Assembly (NCBI GenBank): GCA_030278955.1
Contig: JAOANR010000006.1
Span: 7,773,915 to 7,837,914 of the forward strand
Length of the DNA stretch: 64,000 nt
Reading direction: 5' to 3'
From: Hygrophila difformis
Taxonomy: Eukaryota > Streptophyta > Magnoliopsida > Lamiales > Acanthaceae
The translations under genes were made by a program, and so were the position numbers. Below the pieces are notes generated by a model that saw only the letters and a program-made list of their open reading frames with translations, was not told where the DNA came from and did no database searches. Shown here one piece after another: positions 12,641 through 24,542 of this stretch (position 1 is its first letter; every line of letters starts with the position of its first letter).

Positions 12641-12937
12641 TTAAAAATTTTTAGTTATAATATTAATAATATTTATCATATTTAATTTAAAATTATTATA
12701 ATTATTGTATATCTTATTGGGTACGGTAAAGTGAGTGATTTGTTGATGTAACAATTAATTTTGCTTTGAAAGAAGTACTACCTGTGTCTTCGAAGATATA
12801 ATCTTTTGTTTCTTTTTATAATGCATCGAATTTATTAAAATATATATAAAAAATAATTATATAAAATATAATATTATATGTTAAAAATATCCGCTAAAAT
12901 AAATTTAATAAAAGTAATTTAATCACTTTATTATATA

Positions 12938-13177
12938 CTTCATCCATTTTTTTTAAAGGTTACACTTCTGATTTGCACGTATGTCAATGCACATTTTTAA
13001 TGATTAATAACTCAAATTCAGTACAAGGAAAAATTCTAAAAATTTGATAGACGAATCCAACAAAATCTCACTTGGCTATATTTTGTCTTCTATAACTATA
13101 AAAAAAATAGAAGTCAAAGTGCTACAATGAACAGTAAAAAAAAGTCAAAACGTAACGTTTAAAAACAACGGAGGGAG
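12938..13177. mobile_element. Stowaway-like MITE
   Basis: Left end CTTCATCCATTTTTTTTAAA, right end TTTAAAAACAACGGAGGGAG, TA on both sides. The interior has the same GCACGTATGTCAATGCACAT block seen in several MITEs here. Confidence 0.7.
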
Positions 13178-13309
13178 TATTTATTAACACTAAAATTAAT
13201 TTAAAATTAAATAATAAATAATATAAAAACAAAAAATTATTAGGTACATATAAATTTATTAAAAGTTTGTATCCAGTACCTTTGTCACAATATTGATTTT
13301 TTTTCTTTT

Positions 13310-13450
13310 TGAATGGAGAATTGGCTTAGTAGTCATGTTCCCTTATTTTACAACCCTATGTTTGGGGTTCGATTTCCACCCGATCTCCTATCCTTCTCTT
13401 TTATTTTCTTTTAAAATTTATGTAATCTGTGCTCCCACATCACTTTACCG
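13310..13450 (+). mobile_element. SINE-like tRNA-derived element
   Basis: A box-A-like TTGGCTTAGTAGTCATG and a box-B-like GGGTTCGATTTCC lie about 40 bp apart, followed by a short pyrimidine-rich body. Consistent with a 5' SINE head derived from a tRNA. No clear target duplication, so boundaries are approximate. Confidence 0.45.
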
Positions 13451-14664
13451 CCAAATTAGTGTTAATGTTTGAAAAAAACTATTGATTTATTTCCCTACTA
13501 CTATGACATTGTCCGAAAGATTTTTAATAGACAAATTGATGACATGTACAAAAAGTTCTACGTCAACTTTCCCCGTTTTGCATCTTGACAAGTACCGCGT
13601 CTCCAGCTCCATCATCATTACAGAAATAGTGACTGGCCTTTGGCGTTGTGCTTTCAGGTATTGACTCCCGGCGTTCAAACGAATCAACTCGCTTTATCCA
13701 AATTCCCTTTCCATTATCTTTTTCTTTACATGGAAAATTTTAAAAAGAAAAAAAAAAAAGAAAAAAGAAACAAAGACTTATGATGAGCCTTTCCCTATTT
13801 TATTAATCCACTAGACCACTACTACTTTATTAATCCAATAGACTTCTCTACTTTTTACTTTCCCAGGTCGATGTACTTAATTCATTTATATCCGATAATA
13901 GATGCTCCTTTACATCCAACAAAAAAAGAACACATTTTATAATATTTTTTATTTAAAAACTTCACATAAATGAAATCAAGCTCTTATCTAATTGCTATAT
14001 AGTGTGTGTGTGTATTATATATATGGAGTATATTTTTTTTCGCTTCAATTTTGGTACCAATCGGCAGCAAGAATACTTGAATAATAAGAATAAATAAATA
14101 AATTAAAATATACTCCCATGTACTTTTTACATTCATAAATGCGAAATACGGAGTAGCATCTTTTAAAACACTTTTTTTTTTAAATGAAAGAATTATTAAA
14201 TGACCATTTTGAAGGATTTACTAGAATTTATACTTAGTACATGTCTTATACTGGCGCAACTTGAAATAAAACGTTTACCAAATAAAAATGGGTGCATTTC
14301 TCTCTCTTCCTGCAGAGTATCTATATCTATAATCTATCCATAATAAACTGTTGTGTGTTTAATATCTTTCCTTTATAATTTTTCCCAACAAAACCTTTTT
14401 TTAGCAATAAATTACGCCCTTCTTTCATCCAAATCTGCTTTTGTTTCCCACTTTTGCTTTTACAAGAAGAACAAAGCACATATTCATATGATCGGCATAT
14501 GTATGTATATATAACAAACATATAGCAGCAGTTTTGTGTAGTGTCCGATTCTTGTTCCCCATCAAACGCGTATATATTCTGCAAAGTCTGTCGCACAAGC
14601 TACCAAATCGTACATCGCCGCCATCTTTCACGACTCGCTGCACGTACGATCGTATTCATAATTC

Positions 14665-15156
14665 ATGGGTACCAACAGCCAATCAAGGATCAAGCTATTC
14701 GGTGCTACAATTTCCCCCACCGCCGTATCACAGGGTAACGCCGACGACCGTCGTCAAGATCCCCCGGCCGGAACTGATCCGACGACGGGTCCTAAGAGGC
14801 CGGACAAGATCATCCCGTGCCCTAGGTGCGAGAGCACGGAGACCAAATTCTGCTACTTCAACAACTACAACGTTAATCAACCACGACACTTTTGTAAGGG
14901 TTGCCAGCGCTACTGGACCGCCGGCGGTGCCCTTCGGAATGTTCCTGTCGGCGCCGGCCGCCGCAAAAATAAGCCTCCTGGGTCGGAGTTGACGCAGGTA
15001 TGCTTGTTTGATGCTGCGGATTCGGATCGGGTGGAATTCGACGACGCCGCGGTAGTGGCCGACGTGGAGGAGTGGCGGGCGGCGGAGCACGGCGAATTCC
15101 GGCATATTTTTCAAGGGAAGCGGAGAAGATTCGGTTCCAATAGTCAAACTTGTTGA
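14665..15156 (+). CDS. DOF1.5: Dof zinc-finger transcription factor, Dof1.5/COG1-like
   Basis: Single-exon 163-residue protein. The Dof finger covers about residues 45-106, with the four zinc ligands C52, C55, C77 and C80 in CX2C-X21-CX2C spacing and the signature [20 protein letters not shown]. Dof proteins bind AAAG-core DNA sites in the nucleus. The N-terminal IKLFGATI motif and the C-terminal pattern [23 protein letters not shown]...QTC match the compact Dof1.5/COG1 type, which in Arabidopsis dampens phytochrome and light responses and affects circadian and seed traits. That function is inferred from family resemblance. The frame is intact. The start Met immediately precedes the conserved N-terminal block and an overlapping frame from 14541 is a shadow. 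GC content is higher than the flanks, as usual for this finger. Confidence 0.93.
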   Translation: MGTNSQSRIKLFGATISPTAVSQGNADDRRQDPPAGTDPTTGPKRPDKIIPCPRCESTETKFCYFNNYNVNQPRHFCKGCQRYWTAGGALRNVPVGAGRRKNKPPGSELTQVCLFDAADSDRVEFDDAAVVADVEEWRAAEHGEFRHIFQGKRRRFGSNSQTC

Positions 15157-17183
15157 TAATCTCCCGATTTGTCGGGTTCTTCCATGGGGGGGAAAATAAT
15201 AGAAAAATTGGAAAGAAAAAAACAAATTGGCAATCGCGTTGTCCAATTACGGTTCTTCGTTTGTACGTACAGACAACCTGTATGTCCTGATTTATAATTT
15301 ATTAGTAATTTAATCGAATTTGTATCGGGATAGAAATCTAGAAGAACGCGTATAACTAGAGAAAAAAGAAACTAGCTAGTTGTGCGGGTCAAGCGTATGA
15401 TCCAAAACAAGGGTGAGATCTTCAACTATGTGGGCGTCGATGATGAATTAGAATTAGTCTTTGCGACTGCTACTAAATACCACTAATTTATAACATGGGA
15501 ATGAATGGGACCCTCTGAATGATCATGGTCTGATGATCAAGTACGGACTGTAAAACTAAGGTTCAGCGATGAGGCCGCTCGTCACAGCGCATTCCTCCTC
15601 AGTTGTATGATGGCGGCCTTCCTCCTCATAAATCTGGTAATGCATGCGGCCCCGGTGTGTGTGTTTGGCTTCGCCCCCCCCTGTGCACTCCAGCTTAATT
15701 CACCTTTGCCCCTAGAATATAACATACTGTTCCATTATAACAATATTGCTACAAGTAATAACTTAGGAAAGAACATGCATCAAGAATCACCATGTAGTCT
15801 ACACTACTTCCTCTGTTTTTAAATTTTTGCCACGGACTCATTCAGCACGCACACATTTCAATACATATTTTATTAAATTATTAATAACTCAAATTCGGTA
15901 CAAGTAAAAATTATAAAAGTCCGATATTTAAAAACTACAAGACGAGAAGAATTTAACAAGATCTCAATTGACTATATTTTAACTTGTATAACTACGATAA
16001 AACTTTAAATCAAAGTCATTATGTGAACAGTAATACCAATTTTGCTCAATGGAGCAAATATAAACAAACGGAGGAAGTATATAATAATTAATTAACTCCG
16101 ATCCATGGGTAGCCAGCTGGCCAGTACATTATATGTATCCTGCCACTTTGTTTAATTTAGTGAGGCCTGTTCACTTTAATGATTAGTCTTGATACTCTTT
16201 TATTTTATCAGACTAATTATATAGTATTCTAATTTAAAGAATTATACATAGTATTTCATTTAATTATTAGGGTCTTGAACAATGCCAAATAATACTGTGC
16301 TCAAAGTGTGATTAATTAAAAACTGTCCACCCCTGCTAGATCATTTTCTCCTGGCCTGGTAAATGGAGTTGAGTATAAAATGCATGCCCTGGCTGTCGAT
16401 GAAATTAACGCGGCGGCAGACTTGGCAGTGAAGAAGGAATTGTTCAGTGGATTAGGTGGACTTGTCTTGCGCGGCTATATTATATATATGCTGCCGGGAC
16501 TGGGAAGACACACCCACTACTAGAATTGCCAATTGTGCTGTACTTGCGATGTGTTGTTTTTAGGAGTATTATATAGTACTATGCAGGGATGGATGAATGG
16601 TTATCTGAGCAAGTGACGTGAGCATAGGCACTATTGCATGCATGTTGGGAGTGTTATTTTTGTGAGGTAGTTTGGTTTCTCGGGGATGATGATGATGATG
16701 ATGATGATGAATAATTCTAGAGTCTCCAGTTTTGTACGTGCTTGAACCAAAATAAACTCCCTTCCACACACATTTATGTAATTAAGCAGCAAACAAATTA
16801 GTCAGTGTGTACTTGTAGTGCACGCACCAAGTATATATCCAACGCACATATACTGCTACATTAAACATGAATGCATTATTTGGGACAATTTTTAACAAGT
16901 TTTCTTTTTGCTGTATTCCATGATAATTTATCACATAGTTTTTGGTTCTATAATTTAAAATTATTAGGTGAACTGAGTATAGCTATTAGGTGAACTAAAT
17001 AATACTTATATAGCTACAGAGCAATCACATTGTTTCAAGTTTTCAACAACTGTTCACAATCAATTCAATATCTAAGATGATTATTATCCAAGGTAGTTAG
17101 AATCCAAGTTTTTGTGGACAATACAAAGTGAATCACCTCGGTTCCTTCAGCACATTTGTCTCTAGCTACTGATGGTTCTTCAC
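15157..17183. other. Intergenic between the Dof and DUF538 genes
   Basis: Includes the Dof 3' UTR, a Stowaway-like MITE (15807-16077), a GAT microsatellite (about 16685-16708, translating as His repeats on the minus strand) and the promoter region of the DUF538 gene. No further gene is recognised. Confidence 0.65.
15807..16077. mobile_element. Stowaway-like MITE
   Basis: Left end CTTCCTCTGTTTTTAAA, right end AACAAACGGAGGAAG, TA on both sides (805-806 of the 15 kb block and 16078-16079). The interior resembles the MITE at 18951-19199 (TGCCACGGACTCATT versus TGCTACGGACTCATT), so these are one family. Confidence 0.75.
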
Positions 17184-17190
17184 TATAAAA
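17184..17190 (+). promoter_or_regulatory. Candidate TATA box of the DUF538 gene
   Basis: TATAAAA lies 93 bp upstream of the ATG at 17283. A start of transcription about 30 bp downstream would leave a 60-70 bp leader, which is typical for a plant gene of this size. Confidence 0.65.
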
Positions 17191-17282
17191 CCTAAGGGAA
17201 GAAAATCTTACAACCCATCATCAATCTTAGCTCATTATATTCTTCAACAAAGGAAGAAAGATTCAGGCAAGTTAAAACAACA

Positions 17283-17699
17283 ATGGCTGCTGATCCCAAG
17301 GAAGGTGGAATTGTGAAGAAAGGTCATGAAGAAGGGCTGAAAATGGCGGCTGCACTTTTAGAGGAGTTCGAGCTGCCGTGTGGGCTTCTCCCGCTGGCCA
17401 ATGTGATCGAGGTCGGGTTCGTGAGAAAGACAGGGTACATGTGGATCCGGCAGCAAAAGAAAGTTGAGCATAGTTTCAAGATGATCAGCAAGCTGGTGAG
17501 CTACGACAGTGATATCACGGGGTACGTGGAGAAAAAACGGATCAAGAAACTGAAAGGAGTGAAGGCCAAGGAGCTGATGCTGTGGCCGCCAGTCTCCGAG
17601 ATCATTCTTGATGATCCACCAACTGGGAAGATCCATTTCAAAAGTCTTGCAGGGATTACCAAGACGTTCCCGGTCGAGGCCTTTGCTGCCGGCCAGTGA
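17283..17699 (+). CDS. DUF538 family protein
   Basis: Single-exon 138-residue protein. The DUF538 domain spans about residues 15-128, with the family features of an N-terminal helix (HEEGLKMAAALLEEFELPCGLLP), a GFVRKTGYMWIRQQKK strand block, the repeated I-TGYVEKKRIKKLKGVKAKEL strands and the WPPVSEI block. DUF538 proteins are plant-specific, small and predicted to form a beta barrel related to bacterial BPI-like lipid-binding folds; their biochemical role is not settled. There is no signal peptide in this copy, so it looks cytosolic, unlike many secreted DUF538 proteins. The frame is intact, with a TATA box and a plausible leader. The duplicated array begins only about 240 bp beyond its stop codon, inside its probable 3' UTR. 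Confidence 0.92.
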   Translation: MAADPKEGGIVKKGHEEGLKMAAALLEEFELPCGLLPLANVIEVGFVRKTGYMWIRQQKKVEHSFKMISKLVSYDSDITGYVEKKRIKKLKGVKAKELMLWPPVSEIILDDPPTGKIHFKSLAGITKTFPVEAFAAGQ

Positions 17700-18950
17700 A
17701 TCATGGATTGGTTTTAATTATTAAGTCTTGCTGTATTGCTGCTAGTTATATGGATCATGAACTTCCAAGATTGTTTCTTGCAGCTTTAAAATGATTGGTT
17801 TTTTTCTTGTTTCCTTCCAGTCGTGTTTTTGTTTCACTTTGATTTGGACCCTTTGTTATGCGTTTCATATGATATCCAAGCTGGTTCTTCTTCTTCTTGT
17901 TGTTGTGATACAAAACAGTTATATGGTTCAATGGGATAAAAATCAGGGGTAAAAAGCTTAAACTCTTAAGATATTCTTCGAATTTGTGGATGAAAACTTT
18001 GGTTTGGGGATTCAATCCAGTGGAAAATCTTGGATATGAAATGATACATGCTCATATTTGGTTGAGTGGATATATTGTAGGTGGGAATGTATAATATATA
18101 TATAGATTAAAACATTAGTGAACAACCCATCCTACATTTAATGCGGTGTCTCCATTTCAAATTTCTAATTTTTAAAGATTTTTGTATTTTTCTAATTTAT
18201 TAATTTTAGTTTTTTGCATTTATTTATTTATTTATTCATTATAAATTTTCAGTTTTTAAATATATGGAATTCCCATAATGTTCACTTTTAAATATATTTG
18301 AAAGATTTGTAATTTGAAATTTTGTATTTTTTATTTTATCTATATTATTTTATATTTTTGAATTTATTAATTTTATATTTTCGCATTTATTTATTTAGAT
18401 CATATTGTAATGCCAGTAATTTTGTGTTGGTTTGGCCTCAATTTTGGTTATATTTTTTTGTGTTGTAAATGATGTAATCAAAATGTACATTGCAATCATA
18501 TTTATTTATTCATGTTAAATATATATTAATGTATATATGACAATCCCAATTTTTAGTTTTTAAATGATATTTAATTTCCAATTATATGGAGTTCCCACAA
18601 TTTTCAGTTTTAAAGATTTGAATTTTCAAATTTATATGAATTTCTCAGTATATATATAAAATTTATATTATTAAAAGATACATTAATGAATGTATGGAGA
18701 ATATCTGAATATATAACTAATGTATATATAGGCCACATTTTATAAAAATATGTCGCTTATCCTAAAAGTAATATACAATTATATATTTTATAAAAGTATA
18801 TACAATTATATAGTTGCTAATCGTTTTTTTTTTGGCATAGAAGTTGCTAATCGTTTAAAATGTGTTTTATAATTATATCATTCAAATCATATGTAAATCT
18901 AGACTAAATAATATAAATCTTACTTATGTTTTATTAATTTAAAAATAATG

Positions 18951-19199
18951 CTCCCTCATTTTTTTATTTGCTACGGACTCATTTTTCACGTAGTCCAATA
19001 CACATCTTAAACCACTAATAACTCAACTTCGGTATAAGTAAAAATTCTAAAAATTCCATATTTAAAAACTACACGACGAGATGAATCTAACAAGATCCCG
19101 ATTGGCTATATTTTAACTTCTATAACTACGATAAAACTTTAAATCAAAGTATGTATGTGAATAGTAGCAAATTAGCCTATTAAAACAAAATGGAGGAAG
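18951..19199. mobile_element. Stowaway-like MITE inside the Helitron
   Basis: Left end CTCCCTCATTTTTTTATTTG, right end AAAATGGAGGAAG followed by TA. The interior resembles the MITE at 15807-16077. The left TA is not conserved. Confidence 0.6.
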
Positions 19200-19397
19200 T
19201 ACAAAAGAATTATAATTATTAATGGAATTGTGAAAATTCATATTATATGGATAATTGGTTTAGAGTAAATTAATTATTTTCGTAAAGCGTATTATAAATA
19301 AAATAATCGGGTGTATAAATAGTTATTGAGGGTGTGAATAGATCCATGAGTAAATAAATAAAGAAAATTTATTTTTTAATATATTTTTTAAGAAATA

Positions 19398-19687
19398 TTC
19401 CCTCCCTTTTTTTTAATAAGTGTAACACTAGGAATGACACGCGATTTAATATAAGTTAACAAAATTGATTTAATTGAAGAATTATAATAATTAAATAAAT
19501 AAAATGAGATGAGTCACATTTGAGTTTATTCATTTTGAGTTATATTAATGAACATCAAAAAATTAATAATTTAACTATAATTAGTAAAAAATATTAACCT
19601 TCAAAATATTCCAAATATGATAACGTAACATTTATTTCCAAACACTCAAAAAAGGAAAGTGTAACACTTAAAAACTAACGGAGGAAG
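19398..19687. mobile_element. Stowaway-like MITE inside the Helitron
   Basis: Left end TTCCCTCCCTTTTTTTTAAT, right end AAAAACTAACGGAGGAAG, TA on both sides (19396-19397 and 19688-19689). Shares the AAGTGTAACACTAGGAATG-type interior with the outer MITE at 4831. Confidence 0.65.
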
Positions 19688-19696
19688 TAATTCATT

Positions 19697-21600
19697 AATC
19701 TATATTTTAATAGATTTGCAATTGACGGAAGAACAAATATAAATCTAGCGTTGTTAGAAATTGAAAGGCTAATTGTTACAAATTCTATAAATTTGAAAAT
19801 TTTCTTTGGAATGCCGGTATTGAATGAAGTTTTAACATCTGAAAACAAATAATCCATTGATAGTAGAGGACATATTATAATAACGAATAAATGAAGGCGG
19901 ATCATGCAAAGCTATTACCTTTATTGATTGATTAGCAGAAGGATGTCTATAATAAAATAACGTATGTAGTTGAGAGTGATGAGGGTTGATTCTTTTTTCT
20001 TTATGTGATGGAACTGACAAGACATTTATCGATAATTTATCTAGAAAATATTATGTTTAGCCCTTTGTGGGAGAGGTTATATTGTGCTATCTGTAGCATC
20101 CAATGGAATAGCACTCAATTCCTTCGAAGAGGTATGACAACACATTCTAGATTTGGTATTCCACTAGATTGTGACAAGAATTCTACCTGCAAAATACTTA
20201 TTCATTTAACTTCTCTTCTTATTAAAACAAAGTTCATTATTTGGGATGAAAATTCTTGACGGTAGAATGATTACATGCCCGTATGAAATAACCAAATTTC
20301 CCATCAATTTCAGATGAAAAAAATTCCCACTCGCATTTTATTTTATTATGACTATTAGTCAATGTCAATATTTAAAGAAGATTTGACTCTATCTTAAAAA
20401 AAAAACTAATTTTTATTCATGTCAATGATATGCTGCAATATCTCGTGTCACTAGAAAGAGGGGACTCGAAGTAGTAATATGTGATTAAGATGAATGAATT
20501 CAAGATACTACAATAAATATTATTTACAATGAAAATTATATATGACAGAAATTTGCACAATGAATACTTCATGTAGATGATGGTAATTGGTAAAGCTGAT
20601 ATTGATCTCGGAGACGTACAATTAGATGTAACGTTTACAGATGATAATTTTATAAACTCTAAGGGAGATCCTATAGCGGCTATTGTAGAGTACTTATACA
20701 AATATAAACTGCACCACTTCAAATCCGGATATTTTTAAAGATAGTGGTATACTAATCATTACCAATGAGATTGTTCATACAATCAATTATTACATCATGG
20801 AACGTATGTCTGCGAATGAAAATGCATATATCAATTCTAACAATATTTGCCAAGAGGATGAAAAGCATAAATAATGCCAATGAATTTTTTCACTGGAATT
20901 TCTAAACCCGAGCAATTGTTCTGATTTACCGAATCATAAAATATAGTTGAATGAGGATTGCATAGTCATGCTTCTTAGGAATATAGATCCATCAAATAAA
21001 TTATGCAATGGAAGTAGGTTGATAGATACCAATATTCGGAACCATATAATTGAGGTTAAATTAATTTTCGGAAAACCATGAAAGTAAAAATTCTTGATTG
21101 GTAGAATGATTATGAGCCTATATGATTTAAACAAATTCCCTATTCGATCTCAGATGAGAAAATTTTAACTTGCAATTTGTTTTGCTATGATTATAAACAA
21201 AGGTTAATGTCAATCATTAAAGAATGTTGGACTTTATCTTCTAAAACCAGTTTTTAGCCATGACCAGTTATGTTGTAATATTTCATGTCACTAACAAGAT
21301 GTGGCTCAAATTATTACTATGCAATTAAGAATTATTAACTCAAGATACCATAAGAAATGTTATTTACAATGAAATTTCTATATGACAGAAAATTTGCAAA
21401 ATGGATAGTTGATGTAGGTGATGGTAAAGCCGGTATTGATTTTGAAGGTGTACAATCAGATGTAATATTTCCGCATGATATTCTTATAAACTCTACGTGT
21501 AATTCTATAGCGATAATTTTTTTAGAGTATATATACAAATATAAACTATACCACTTCAAATTCAAATATTTTTTAAGATAGTGTTATACTAGCCCCTACC
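19697..21600 (+). pseudogene. Helitron PIF1-like helicase pseudogene, rearranged
   Basis: Read across frames and stops, this translates into recognisable parts of a plant Helitron helicase. A linker block ending IERLIV...FFGMPVLNEVLTS lies at about 19710-19850. A decayed Walker A, GDGTDKTF (normally GGTGKTF), is near 20006-20030. THSRFGIPLDCDKNSTCKI followed by the Walker B IIWDE is at 20140-20250. A C-terminal block (CPYEI...FPINF; AISRVTRK-like) follows at about 20275-20480. A mid-domain block (ADIDLGD...INS) and the IMLLRNIDPSNKLCNGSRLI motif lie near 20580-21030. A second mid-domain block (KFAKWIVDVGDGKAGIDF...LAPTNEI) is at 21380-21610. The order is out of line with a normal helicase and there are many stops, so it is non-functional and rearranged. 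Confidence 0.8.
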
Positions 21601-22497
21601 AATGAGATTTTCAACAATGAAATTTTCAGCAAATCGTGAGGGAATTTTTCATATTATGCTTAATACTTATATTTAAATTTTGTTTTATTTTAATTTTAAT
21701 TTCAAATTAAATAAAAATATTTTTTGAATAATTATTTTTATTAATCTGTTAGGTTTGTATCGGATAAGCCACAGAAGTTAAAGAAGACAGTATAATATGA
21801 TTTCTTTGCTAATTTTAAAAATAAATAAATTATATTATTATATACATCCTCTTTCAAATATATATAAAATCATTACACATTTTTCATTACTCAAAATATA
21901 ATTTATTATTGCTTTATATAATATAAGTATGTATATTATATACAATATATAATTATGCCCGTCGAGTCTCGACGGGTTACTTACTAGTATTTCTACTAAA
22001 GTGGAAATATTAGGGGTTGAATGAGAATGCAACTCTCAGTTAAATGTCAAATAATCTTACCGGCCATCTTTTTTATCCTTATTTATATTAAATTGTCATG
22101 CACTTTAATATTAATTTTATTTTATAAATTTAGATATATTTGATTTTAAAAATCAACTAAAATTTTAAATTATTTAAACATATATTTATTCATATATATT
22201 GTCATGTTTGCTTAAAATTTCTTTATATTTCGTATATATAAAATAAAATAATAAAAATTTGGATAAATAAAATTAAAAATTATCATCTAATAAATTATAT
22301 ATACAAAACTCTCTATTAATTTTTTAAAAAATAAATATGTTTAAATATTTTATATTGTGTAGCAAATTGATATTATTATAGATTAATTTAAATTTAAAAT
22401 TTGAGAACTTTAATCAGACATCTCAAAAAACCTAAAAAGTAAAATTAGCAGCAGTTTAATATTTCCAGCAATTTCACAATCAAATTCGCATGTAAAT

Positions 22498-22560
22498 GCG
22501 GACGAGGATTTAGCCAAGTGATTTTCAATGAAAGGTTGAAGGTTCGATTCCCCACCGCCC
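22498..22560 (+). mobile_element. tRNA-like/SINE-head sequence in A1, absent from A2
   Basis: A box-A-like TTTAGCCAAGTG and a box-B-like GGTTCGATTCC are spaced as in a tRNA gene. No cloverleaf with matched acceptor stem is evident. A2 lacks about 60 bp at the same place (near 30610), so it was either inserted in A1 or deleted from A2. Confidence 0.5.
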
Positions 22561-22778
22561 CTTATTAATGCCCCTTATTAATGCAAGATGCAAATCTCCC
22601 TTAATTGTGATTTGTGGCCAAATTTTCTACTCCTGTCCCAAGCCCATTTTGGGCCCAATTTTAGGATTTCTGGGCCCAACCTAGTTAGCTTTTCAAACGC
22701 GCCAGCTGAATTTTATGGTTATTTACTAGGCGCCAGCCAGTAGCTTTTTTCCTACGCCCAGCGATAACGGCTAGTACT

Positions 22779-22787
22779 TATAAATAG
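22779..22787 (+). promoter_or_regulatory. Candidate TATA box of array unit A1
   Basis: TATAAATAG in the conserved context ending AGGCAGTCACCACACCAG. Equivalent sites occur at 30819-30827 (A2) and 34642-34650 (A3). Confidence 0.6.
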
Positions 22788-24276
22788 GCAGTCACCACAC
22801 CAGTCTAGGAAACCCTTTCCTATTTTCTATCAGCAGTACCCAAAAAGAGGCCGTTCTTATGATTTTTCTTTCACTTTTCATCTAATGTTCCTTCCCCTTT
22901 CCATGGATGATGTTTGTTGATTTTCTTGCAGCCAACAAGCAGACGTGCGGCACGATCATTTCTTTTTCTTTTGCATTCACAATCTTTCCACTCTACAGAG
23001 ACCCTTAATTATCCTCTCTCCGCAAAGCCCCCAAGAAAGGTCATTCAATTTCAATTATTTTTTCCTTTTCGATTTCCTTTCTTAGTTCAAATAGATTTCT
23101 TCCCATATCCCATATCAAAATATGGGTGACGGTTATTTTAGGAAATTGTTGCATATTTTTTCATTTTTGTTTATTGTTGTTTGTTTTCCCCTTTCCATGG
23201 TCCATGAATGTAGTTTCTTGATTGAACAATGATTTATTTTATTGTTTTTCATTATCTTTGGCCTATGCAGCAGGTAAGTCCGTTCTTTCATTTTTTTTTT
23301 TCTTTAACACAAATACTAGGTTCTTTCAACGGATTCAAGGGAAAAAACCTATTGATAAATGTAAATGGGAAGTTGTTTTGTTTGAAATTATTTTGTTTTT
23401 ATTGAAAAATATAGGGTGGAAGCAACAAAATGTGGAGCTCGGGAGCTTTTCAAAAACAAGAAAAAGGACCTTTATGGAGATGGAAAGGAAGCAGATGAAA
23501 TTCTTCAGCTAATCAATATCATGCTTTGAATCACTTCTTCATAATTATGCAGGTTTCTTGGCTACGAATCAGGGGTTTTTCCCTTCCTGACGCATGAAGT
23601 AGAATTGTATAGTTCAGCAATCAAGATTTCCATGACTTTGCTATGCAGTAAGGCTCCATGCACCAAGTAGCGGCAAAAAAATATCAGTTTCTTTCTCTAT
23701 TTGTTTACTCCATCATGTATAATTTTTTTAGCTATTCAATTGAATATTTTACTATTTCAGGACAAAGAAGAGGAGCCAATGAAAGGGGTCACTGCAGTGC
23801 ATAACTTGCTGCAATAAAAGGAAGCAGTGCTGGGTTGGTAATGTGATTTGTTGCCGCATTTGATAATGAGTATTGAAAATTCATATGAGCTATGTGTTTT
23901 GTCTGGTGCCGGTTGTGAACAACCCATTGCCAAGATGACACTGTTCCAAGGAAGATTTCAGCCCAAAAAAAGAAATTTCACTCTCTTAAATTTAGTTATT
24001 ATATGTGTAAATTCAGGTATTGAAATGCATATTTTCCTAATTCAGAACAAAAATAAAGGTGCCAATGAAAGGGGTTGCTGCCTTGGTGCACTTCATAGCT
24101 TGCTGCAAGAAAAGGAAGCCAATGCTGGTTTGGTAATGTCATTTGTTTATTATGAATATTGGAAAATCATATGTTCTATGCTTCCTCCGATGCACGTAAC
24201 AAGGGTAAACCCCCATGGTCCATAGCAATCTTTGAGCCCATCATGGTTCTTTTGGTGTGCTTTTTATAGTTTGTAA

Positions 24277-24509
24277 GGCCATCTCCAACCACAACCTCTA
24301 CTTTTGCAGGAGCTACAGTACAAATCTCTATTTTTGCAGGATAGTTACAGTAATTTCATCTCCAACCCAACCCTCTATTTTTACAGGATTAAGGTATATT
24401 CCCTACATATTCTATTTTATATCACCTTTTTAAATTTATAAAAAATACAAATACTCTTTTATACAAAATATTAACACCATTTTTATTTTTATTGTAAATT
24501 TAAACATAC

Positions 24510-24542
<33 letters not shown>

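Larger units (their letters stand above)
10345..14664. other. Intergenic; no gene recognised
   Basis: Between the CACTA element and the Dof gene. It contains a Tourist-type MITE (12179-12640), a Stowaway-like MITE (12938-13177) and a SINE-like segment (about 13310-13450). The last several hundred bases before 14665 should hold the Dof promoter and 5' UTR. Short frames here lack recognisable domains. Confidence 0.6.
18095..21987 (+). mobile_element. Helitron, about 3.9 kb, degenerate but with defined ends
   Basis: The 3' end shows the Helitron signature: a 9-bp hairpin stem CCCGTCGAG/CTCGACGGG (21958-21976), a 7-nt spacer and terminal CTAG at 21984-21987, followed by T. The 5' boundary is set by comparison with the empty site in A2 (30113/30114): A1 reads GTATAA, then the element, then TATTTC; A2 reads GTATAATATTTC. 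Insertion between A and T without target duplication is the Helitron rule. The 5' end reads TATATATATAGATTAAAAC rather than the usual TC start, so it may have mutated. The element carries a PIF1-like helicase pseudogene (about 19700-21600) and older MITEs. No Rep endonuclease domain was seen. Confidence 0.85.

Noticed and set aside
14534..15246. Other long frames over the Dof gene on both strands
   Set aside because: Only the 14665 frame contains the Dof finger; the others reflect local GC-rich codon usage.
23848..24225. 125-codon frame conserved between A1 and A2 (31889-32266)
   Set aside because: Not called as a gene. It runs through an apparent intron acceptor (TTCAG near 24045), conservation is explained by recent duplication, and A3 does not keep the frame.
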